From Cherax quadricarinatus (lineage: Eukaryota > Arthropoda > Malacostraca > Decapoda > Parastacidae): a DNA stretch of 64,000 nucleotides. Shown one piece after another: positions 59,401 to 64,000 of this stretch. Location: NCBI RefSeq assembly GCF_038502225.1, contig NC_091298.1:45306957-45370956 (forward strand), given 5' to 3'. The position numbers and the translations under genes are program-made. Position 1 is the first letter of the stretch. Each line of letters opens with the position of its first letter. Below the pieces are notes generated by a model, which did no database searches, was not told the DNA's origin, and saw nothing but the letters and a program-made list of their open reading frames with translations.

Positions 59401-61850
59401 ACAATTTTTATATAAAGTCTATTAATGCTGAAGACGATCAGAAAAACAATCTTCAGTTAATACTGTGGGATTCATCAGTCTTTAAAGATGAACACAGTTG
59501 AACACAGTTGAACAAGTTTGGTAAAGTGGCACCTATACACTCCAGTAATAAGTTTTATATTCTTACAAGTTATATAAACCAGTGACTAAAAGTTGAAGCC
59601 GATCGGAAGAGGCTTTCTAAAGTTATCACTAGGAAAGAAAATTTGTGAATGATGTATATATCACTGACGGAAGAGCTCCCATGTATGTCAATACTTGCAT
59701 GAACCTTCCCTTAATTACAGTACATCAGCGATGAAAAGTTGAAGACGACCGAATGATGCATTCTTTAGGTATAAACGAGAACACAGGTCTGTCTCACTGT
59801 ATATACTGAGAATTTGCTTTAATCCCTATTTTAGGGATTACGGTATTTTCTAACCTGGAGCGCCGATGGTTCCCGTGTAACCGAAGTCTTTAAACCCAAT
59901 TAACCGGCTAATATATACAAAGGTTATCTAAACGGAGGTGTGTATCTATCTCTGTAAGTGAAGTGAAAGTTACATTGTTTCTATACTTGAGATTGTACTT
60001 AATATTACTGATTAATTTTGTTGCTGACAAACCTACAGAGACGGATAATCTAACTAACCAGTTTTTCTTATAATAATAAGGTCGACAGAAGGAATCACAT
60101 GAAAACAAGCTTAGTTTATTCCCACATCAATCACTGGATATTATCTCTAAGTTAACAGGTGGACGTGTTTTCTTTCAGATATCAGATGTTCATGTTATCA
60201 CCTGAGATGTGTAACACCTGCTGTTGAGTATCCAGCTTCCCAGTTATCATACTTGTCCATGATAGGCTTAATTATCATTTCTAGTGTTGCTAGGATAATA
60301 TACAGGTACAGAATGTGTTACTATCCTAGTTATTACTCTTTACTGCTTTTATTGTCACTGTTATTGTCAGTTATATGTCAAGTTTATCTATGTTTATTTG
60401 TAAAGAAGTCTTTCTTTTGTACATCTACCGATGATTTTCTTTCCTCAAGGTTCACAGTCTCAGAGTTACGTGGAATTCATGCAGAAGAATTATCGGCCAA
60501 ATTTCACTTACCCGGACTTCGCACCGATGTTCACGGCTGAGTTCTACAATCCTGAGGAGTGGGCAAGTATTTTCGAGGCATCAGGGGCCCGCTACGTGGT
60601 ACTGACCAGCAAGCACCATGAAGGCTTCACCAACTGGCCATCTCGTTACTCCTGGAACTGGAACAGCATGGACGTCGGACCCAAAAGAGACCTCTTGGGT
60701 GAGTTAACATTATAAATAAACAATATTATAAAGACTATTTCTCCAGCAAGGTTGTATTTGCCAGCTTACAGTGCCGGAGTTAAAATGAAGATCTCTGGAG
60801 TCACTTAATTTTACAATTTCTTTCGTCAGTGTCACAAACTGATCAAGATAAGATAGTATATCTCGACTATTTAATTCGATAATTTGATTTCTAAACAGTT
60901 TAATTTTTAGGTTGTGGTGTTGTCCTACCTCAGTTCTTCTCAATGTCAATTTCTATTTAAGGTATACTTCCACTTTCAAGTATAAGATTTAAGATAGCCA
61001 ATATCCCTGTTTATGGTATACCCAAAACAATGGACTGTCCTTGCCCAAGGTATACTTCCACCTCCAAGTACAAGACTTAAAACAGGGAATTCCTGATCAC
61101 CTTCCCCTTAAGGGAGGTTCCTTAACGCTGGTGGGGGGCTCTTGATCTAGGGAATTGGATCTGTGCATTGAGTCTGAATACCTTCCATCCCCCCCACATG
61201 AGCTGTATAATTCTACGGGTTTAGCGCTCCCCCATGATTATAATCCTGATCACCTTCTGGAAAAAAAAAGTATCAATACATAAAATTAAAAGATAATAGA
61301 TAATCGAATAAAAAAACAATTATTTCCTTTGTATAATAATTTTACAGAAGTTAGACATAACCATTCTAAAGTCTGTTTACATATTTCTGGTGGCTAAAGC
61401 TCCCGCTTCACACACGGAGGGCCCGGGTTCAATTCCTGGCGGGTGGAAACATTTCGACACGTTTCCTTACACCTGTTGTCCTGTTCACCTAGCAGCAAAT
61501 AGGTACCTGGGTGTTAGTCGACTGGTGTGGGTCGCATCCTGGGGGACAAGATTAAGGACCCCAATGGAAATAAGTTAGACAGTCCTCGATGACGCACTGA
61601 CTTTCTTGGGTTATCCTGGGTGGCTAACCCTCCGGGGTTAAAAATCCGAACGAAATCTTATCTTATCTTATCTTATCTTCTGTGTGCAGGTGATCTAGCA
61701 GAGGCCATCAGGTCTACTACCGATATCCACTTCGGTATCTACCACTCATTGTTCGAGTGGTTCCACCCGCTCTACCTCGACGACAAGGCCAATAACTATC
61801 ATACTAACAACTTTGTTACATCCAAGACCATGCCAGAGCTCTACGAGCTG
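47451..61850 (+). CDS. Fuca: alpha-L-fucosidase (GH29), exons 1-4, 3' end beyond window
   Basis: The protein is spliced from 47451-47493, 53738-53893, 60450-60698 and 61690-61850: 609 nt, exactly 203 codons. Alpha-L-fucosidase removes terminal L-fucose from glycoproteins and glycolipids, in lysosomes or as a secreted or digestive enzyme. The joined text runs from a signal peptide through [63 protein letters not shown] and [15 protein letters not shown] to [11 protein letters not shown]. These are the N-terminal half of the GH29 barrel, including the conserved histidines of FIHWG and KHHEGF. The catalytic Asp nucleophile lies further on and is outside the window. Introns 1-3 are phase 1 and intron 4 is phase 0. 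All junctions are GT-AG. Intron lengths are about 6.2, 6.6 and 1.0 kb, and more than 2.1 kb for intron 4. Confidence 0.93.
47525..47870. repeat. 44-bp minisatellite in intron 1
   Basis: Seven to eight units containing TGTTGCTAAACAGTTTGTGT, then the word CAGCCTGTGAGC. They begin about 30 bp after the exon 1 donor, and the first units are the most diverged. Confidence 0.9.
48080..48730 (-). pseudogene. jockey/CR1-like LINE RT C-terminus, 5'-truncated
   Basis: The minus strand reads [20 protein letters not shown], then [40 protein letters not shown] and [20 protein letters not shown]. This is the end of a LINE ORF2 just past the RT thumb. It ends in a GC-rich 3' UTR (CCCCGCCTC on the plus strand) like the fragment at 92-168. 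It is a typical dead-on-arrival insertion in intron 1. Confidence 0.85.
48762..50187. repeat. 26-bp satellite in intron 1, extremely uniform
   Basis: About 54 tandem copies of a 26-bp unit built on CTGCTAGTGGAGGCTAGTAC followed by ACCAAA. By eye nearly all units are identical. Only one unit differs (about 49258-49278, with CTGGGCTAGTACACCTACC). Such uniformity implies recent expansion or strong homogenisation. Confidence 0.97.
50188..50630. other. A/T-rich intron DNA, no gene
   Basis: A/T-rich sequence with a short AAGTTAGGTTAAGTTAGG tract near 50340-50358 that resembles degenerate telomere pentamers. No ORF is supported. Confidence 0.5.
50631..53320. repeat. 50/53-bp satellite in intron 1
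   Basis: About 53 tandem units containing CGTTCAAGTGTAGCTGAAGT and GATAGCACTAGTAACTAACC. Two length forms alternate irregularly: 53 bp with CATGATGATAGC and 50 bp with CATGATAGC, which differ by one TGA triplet. Base variants (CGTCG, CGCCG, CGAGC; GATGTC or GATATC) recur in clusters, as expected from local duplication. Confidence 0.97.
53370..53610. repeat. 12/16-bp minisatellite before exon 2
   Basis: Units of TTCTTAGTTACTTACC and the shorter TTCTTAGTTACC alternate, ending about 130 bp before the exon 2 acceptor. Confidence 0.9.
53738..53893 (+). CDS. Fuca: fucosidase exon 2
   Basis: 156 nt between the acceptor TTGACAG|GG and the donor CAAG|GTAAGC. It encodes the mature N-terminus ([14 protein letters not shown]) and the conserved GH29 text [17 protein letters not shown] and SEWFWENWQ. 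The frame is continuous with exons 1 and 3. Confidence 0.93.
54185..54228 (+). mobile_element. LINE 3'-end scrap (copy A/B family)
   Basis: CGTTGACCCCCGGAACTC followed by CTCCAGGTAAACTCCAGGTA matches the last ~40 bases of the CR1-like LINE. It is an extremely truncated insertion in intron 2. Confidence 0.75.
54300..54420. repeat. possible I-like short repeat fragment
   Basis: It shares the layout 'ctggctctttatccagggaatcagat ... C-run' with the short I-like derivative at 61090-61255 ('ggggctcttgatctagggaattggat ... C-run'). The match is diverged and the class is tentative. Confidence 0.4.
54580..54815 (+). pseudogene. LINE ORF1 esterase-like (SGNH) fragment
   Basis: The frame contains [20 protein letters not shown] and [14 protein letters not shown]. 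It resembles the GDSQ/GDS block and following segment of the SGNH-hydrolase domain carried by ORF1 of many CR1 elements, with the key Gly-Asp changed to Asp-Asp. It ends at a stop at 54813. Confidence 0.55.
55122..55430. repeat. dispersed repeat, copy 2
   Basis: Matches 645-1130 from the same first bases. It has fewer internal AAGGTAATGAAC modules than copy 1. It is inserted into the LINE remnant. Confidence 0.65.
55783..56078 (+). mobile_element. tRNA-derived SINE, ATT-type tail
   Basis: The tRNA-like head has an A-box-like TGGCGGCTAAAG near 55791 and the B box GGTTCGATTCC at 55829-55839. The body has TTTCCTTACACCTGTTGTC and TTAGTCGACTGGTGTGGGTC, also present in the SINE at 61385-61678. The 3' part differs, holds CCCGAAATGC as in the LINE 3' UTR at 43796, and ends in ATTATTATT. 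RNA polymerase III would read it from the internal boxes. It splits the LINE endonuclease between 55765 and 56140. Confidence 0.8.
57005..57055 (+). mobile_element. I-like LINE 3'-end scrap
   Basis: CTGTATAGTCCTTGTGGCTT followed by AGCGCTTCTTTTTGATTATAA matches the 3' end of the element at 1690-8320 (8227-8280). Confidence 0.7.
57060..58200. other. A/T-rich intron DNA, no gene
   Basis: About 1.1 kb of A/T-rich sequence inside fucosidase intron 2. Short frames such as 57352-57561 have no recognisable domain. The phrase GGAGAGGCTTTCTAAAGTTAT near 57399 has a near match at 59605, so an old interspersed repeat may be present. Confidence 0.5.
58205..58720. repeat. telomere-like CCTAA pentamers with a 55-bp higher-order unit
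   Basis: The tract is built of CCTAA, CCTTA, CCTTG and CCCAA pentamers. CCTAA is the complement of the arthropod telomere repeat TTAGG. From about 58400 an 11-pentamer (55-bp) block starting TTGCCTTACCCAACCTTGCC and ending CTAACCTAACCTAAAC recurs about four times. It lies inside intron 2, so it is interstitial. Confidence 0.85.
58945..59050 (+). mobile_element. CR1-like LINE 3'-end fragment
   Basis: CCAGCAGCAACAGCCTGGTG, then ACCAGGC and CATGGCCGGGCTC, parallels the last ~120 bases of LINE copy B (36597-36665), with clear divergence. It is an old or related-family fragment. Confidence 0.55.
59060..60449. other. intron 2 DNA, no gene
   Basis: A/T-rich DNA without a supported ORF. The phrase GAAG(A/C)CGA(T/C)C recurs at about 59430, 59595 and 59735 and may mark an old interspersed repeat. 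The region ends in the pyrimidine tract TTTTCTTTCCTCAAG, the exon 3 acceptor. Confidence 0.5.
60450..60698 (+). CDS. Fuca: fucosidase exon 3
   Basis: 249 nt between CTCAAG|GT and CTTGG|GTGAGT. It encodes [75 protein letters not shown]. The KHHEGF block belongs to the GH29 active site. Phase 1 at both ends. Confidence 0.95.
61090..61255 (+). mobile_element. short non-autonomous derivative of the I-like LINE
   Basis: The first half (TTAAGGGAGGTTCCTTAACG, then GGGGCTCTTGATCTAGGGAA) resembles 1697-1745 at the start of the I-like LINE. The second half (GAGCTGTATAATTCTACGGG, then TTTAGCGCTCCCCCATGATT) resembles its 3' end near 8225-8265. Nothing coding is left in between. It lies in fucosidase intron 3. 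Confidence 0.6.
61385..61678 (+). mobile_element. tRNA-derived SINE, TTATC-type tail
   Basis: The head has TGGTGGCTAAAGC and the B box GGTTCAATTCC at 61427-61437. The body shares TTTCCTTACACCTGTTGTC and TTAGTCGACTGGTGTGGGTC with the SINE at 55783. The 3' part ends in tandem CTTAT units (61658-61678) that run directly into the exon 4 splice acceptor. Confidence 0.85.
61690..61850 (+). CDS. Fuca: fucosidase exon 4
   Basis: 161 nt from the acceptor TGTGTGCAG|GT to the donor GAGCTG|GTAAGT. It encodes [31 protein letters not shown] and [13 protein letters not shown]. The first possible donor (61851) is the only one that ends the exon at the usual place in this family; reading on gives a stop within 11 codons. 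The exon end and donor are the first unit of the array at 61832-62427. Confidence 0.93.
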
Positions 61851-62427
61851 GTAAGTCCGTGCCAGAGCTCTACGAGCTGGTAAGTCCGTGCCAGAGCTCT
61901 ACGAGCTGGTAAGTCCGTGCCAGAGCTCTACGAGCTGGTAAGTCCATGCCAGAGCTCTACGAGCTGGTAAGTCCATGCCAGAGCTCTACGAGCTGGTAAG
62001 TCCATGCCAGAGCTCTACGAGCTGGTAAGTCCATGCCAGAGCTCTACGAGCTGGTAAGTCCATGCCAGAGCTCTACGAGCTGGTAAGTCCTTGCCAGAGC
62101 TCTACGAGCTGGTAAGTCCTTGCCAGAGCTCTACGAGCTGGTAAGTCCGTGCCAGAGCTCTACGAGCTGGTAAGTCCGTGCCAGAGCTCTACGAGCTGGT
62201 AAGTCCGTGCCAGAGCTCTACGAGCTGGTAAGTCCGTGCCAGAGCTCTACGAGCTGGTAAGTCCGTGCCAGAGCTCTACGAGCTGGTAAGTCCGTGCCAG
62301 AGCTCTACGAGCTGGTAAGTCCGTGCCAGAGCTCTACGAGCTGGTAAGTCCATGCCAGAACTCTACGAGCTGGTAAGTCCATGCCAGAGCTCTACGAGCT
62401 GGTAAGTCCGTGCCAGAGCTCTACGAG
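61832..62427 (+). repeat. 29-bp array of exon terminus plus splice donor, 20 donors
   Basis: A 29-bp unit made of the last 19 exon bases (GCCAGAGCTCTACGAGCTG) and the first 10 intron bases (GTAAGTCCRT) repeats in exact register. GTAAGT donors occur at 61851 + 29k for k = 0 to 19, followed by one partial unit ending at 62427. Differences are few: CCG, CCA or CCT after GTAAGT, and one GAACTC. The first unit is the genuine exon 4 end. Confidence 0.97.
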
Positions 62428-62470
62428 TCACAAGTGTTAAGAGGGGGGGGGGCAGGTCGCAGATTTCGAG

Positions 62471-63330
62471 CAAATTACCTCAGTGATGGTGATAAATTAC
62501 ACCAGTGATGGTGATAAATTACCTCAGTGATGGTGATAAATTACCTCAGTGATGGTGATAAATTACACCAGTGATGGTGATAAATTACACCAGTGATGGT
62601 GATAAATTACACCAGTGATGGTGATAAATTACCTCAGTGATGGTGATAAATTACCTCAGTGATGGTGATAAATTACCTCAGTGATGGTGATAAATTACAC
62701 CAGTGATGGTGATAAATTACACCAGTGATGGTGATAAATTACACCAGTGATGGTGATAAATTACACCAGTGATGGTGATAAATTACACCAGTGATGGTGA
62801 TAAATTACACCAGTGATGGTGATAAATTACACCAGTGATGGTGATAAATTACCTCAGTGATGGTGATAAATTACCTCAGTGATGGTGATAAATTACACCA
62901 GTGATGGTGATAAATTACACCAGTGATGGTGATAAATTACACCAGTGATGGTGATAAATTACACCAGTGATGGTGATAAATTACACCAGTGATGGTGATA
63001 AATTACACCAGTGATGGTGATAAATTACACCAGTGATGGTGATAAATTACCTCAGTGATGGTGATAAATTACACCAGTGATGGTGATAAATTACACCAGT
63101 GATGGTGATAAATTACACCAGTGATGGTGATAAATTACCTCAGTGATGGTGATAAATTACACCAGTGATGGTGATAAATTACCTCAGTGATGGTGATAAA
63201 TTACACCAGTGATGGTGATAAATTACCTCAGTGATGGTGATAAATTACCTCAGTGATGGTGATAAATTACACCAGTGATGGTGATAAATTACCTCAGTGA
63301 TGGTGATAAATTACCTCAGTGATGGTGATC
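62471..63330. repeat. 22-bp minisatellite in intron 4
   Basis: About 39 units of a 22-bp repeat containing CAGTGATGGTGATAAATTAC. Two versions, ACACCAG and ACCTCAG, occur in runs and mixed order. Confidence 0.97.
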
Positions 63331-63606
63331 AATGGTATACAATACCAACACAATATAATAATAAACCCAGAATCAGTATAATATGATCCTTTATTTACAG
63401 ACACTTATTCTTGGTTATATTATTTTCAACAATACGATAAAACACATAATTAGCAGTGTAATTATTTTTGCAAGCCAAAACATAACTGTACTGTATTACA
63501 AAGACATTTAAGACAGGTTGAACCATTAACACAGTTACAAAGATTTGGTATTGAATAAAAATTTGAAAAAAAAAAATAAGTTTTGAAATTGAATAACTGT
63601 TCTTTA

Positions 63607-63754
63607 ATGTAAAGTAAAAGGACACAAGTGCAACTAATGTGACATTTATTGTGGCAACGTTTCGCTCTCCAGGAGCTTGATAAAGCTCCTGGAGAGCGAA
63701 ACGTTGCCACAATAAATGTCACATTAGTTGCACTTGTGTCCTTTTACTTTACAT
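63607..63754. repeat. perfect 72-bp inverted repeat with a 4-nt loop
   Basis: The arms 63607-63678 and 63683-63754 are exact reverse complements around the loop GATA. The sequence near the centre is CTCCAGGAGCTT/AAGCTCCTGGAG. No flanking duplication is obvious. Confidence 0.97.
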
Positions 63755-63832
63755 ATTGTCGGTAATTCTACCAACTTTATGTTCTTTAATGACCAGATCA
63801 CAAAATTTACAAGTACTGTTATTTTCAAGTTA

Positions 63833-64000
63833 CCCAGAAGTCAGTTGTGGCGTGGAGTCAGTTGTGGTGTGGAGTCAGTTGTGGTGTGGAGTCAGTTGTG
63901 GCGTGGAGTCAGTTGTGGTGTGGAGTCAGTTGTTGCGTGGAGTCAGTTGTGGTGTGGAGTCAGTTGTGGTGTGGAGTCAGTTGTGGTGTGGAGTCAGTTG
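63833..64000. repeat. 17-bp minisatellite running off the window
   Basis: About ten units of GTGGTGTGGAGTCAGTT, with GTGGCG and GTTGCG variants, continue to the last base of the window, inside intron 4 of the fucosidase gene. Confidence 0.95.

Noticed and set aside
63660..63720. Possible hammerhead ribozyme (TTGATAAAG ... GCGAAAC)
   Set aside because: The arrangement recalls CTGATGA-stem-GAAA, but core positions 3 and 8 (C and G) are U and A. The same bases are better explained by the perfect palindrome.

Overview
The window is animal nuclear DNA, very repeat-rich, most likely from a decapod crustacean (a crayfish or lobster is my best guess). The reasons are a split host gene with GT-AG introns, CCTAA-type telomere-like pentamers (the arthropod TTAGG class), tRNA-headed SINEs, a dense load of CR1/jockey, L2-like and I-like LINEs, and extensive minisatellite DNA. 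The species is an inference from repeat style, not a database match. No rRNA gene, CRISPR array or bacterial operon is visible.

Layout. 1-1690: scraps of LINEs and a dispersed repeat. 1690-8320: a long, broken I-like LINE (ORF1 with zinc knuckles; ORF2 with endonuclease, RT and RNase H). 8440-8545: a tRNA-like inverted pair. 8830-9900: a dead Gypsy pol remnant on the minus strand. 10.5-38.9 kb: one satellite family (about 14.5 kb in four blocks) that starts as an 18-bp unit and changes into a unit with an expanding CA tract. It is interrupted by an apparently recent Gypsy LTR element (17224-21570) and by two nearly identical CR1-like LINEs in opposite orientation (26233-30292 minus, 31294-36712 plus). 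39.6-43.9 kb: a nearly intact L2/CR1-group LINE. 44.2-46.5 kb: a 22-bp satellite.

47.4-64 kb: the only host gene I can support, an alpha-L-fucosidase (GH29). Its TATA box, signal-peptide exon and three more exons are visible (203 codons in frame across four exons), and it continues past the window. Each intron carries tandem or mobile DNA: intron 1 has 44-, 26- and 50/53-bp arrays and a LINE fragment; intron 2 has a LINE remnant with nested insertions, plus telomere-like pentamers; intron 3 has a short I-like derivative and a SINE whose tail touches the next acceptor; intron 4 starts with a 29-bp array that copies the exon end together with its splice donor 20 times.

The two strongest observations are (1) the Gypsy element, whose presumed primer-binding site is an 18-nt perfect reverse complement of its own predicted mRNA 5' end, implying self-primed reverse transcription; and (2) the 20 tandem copies of a real exon terminus plus 5' splice site in the fucosidase gene.
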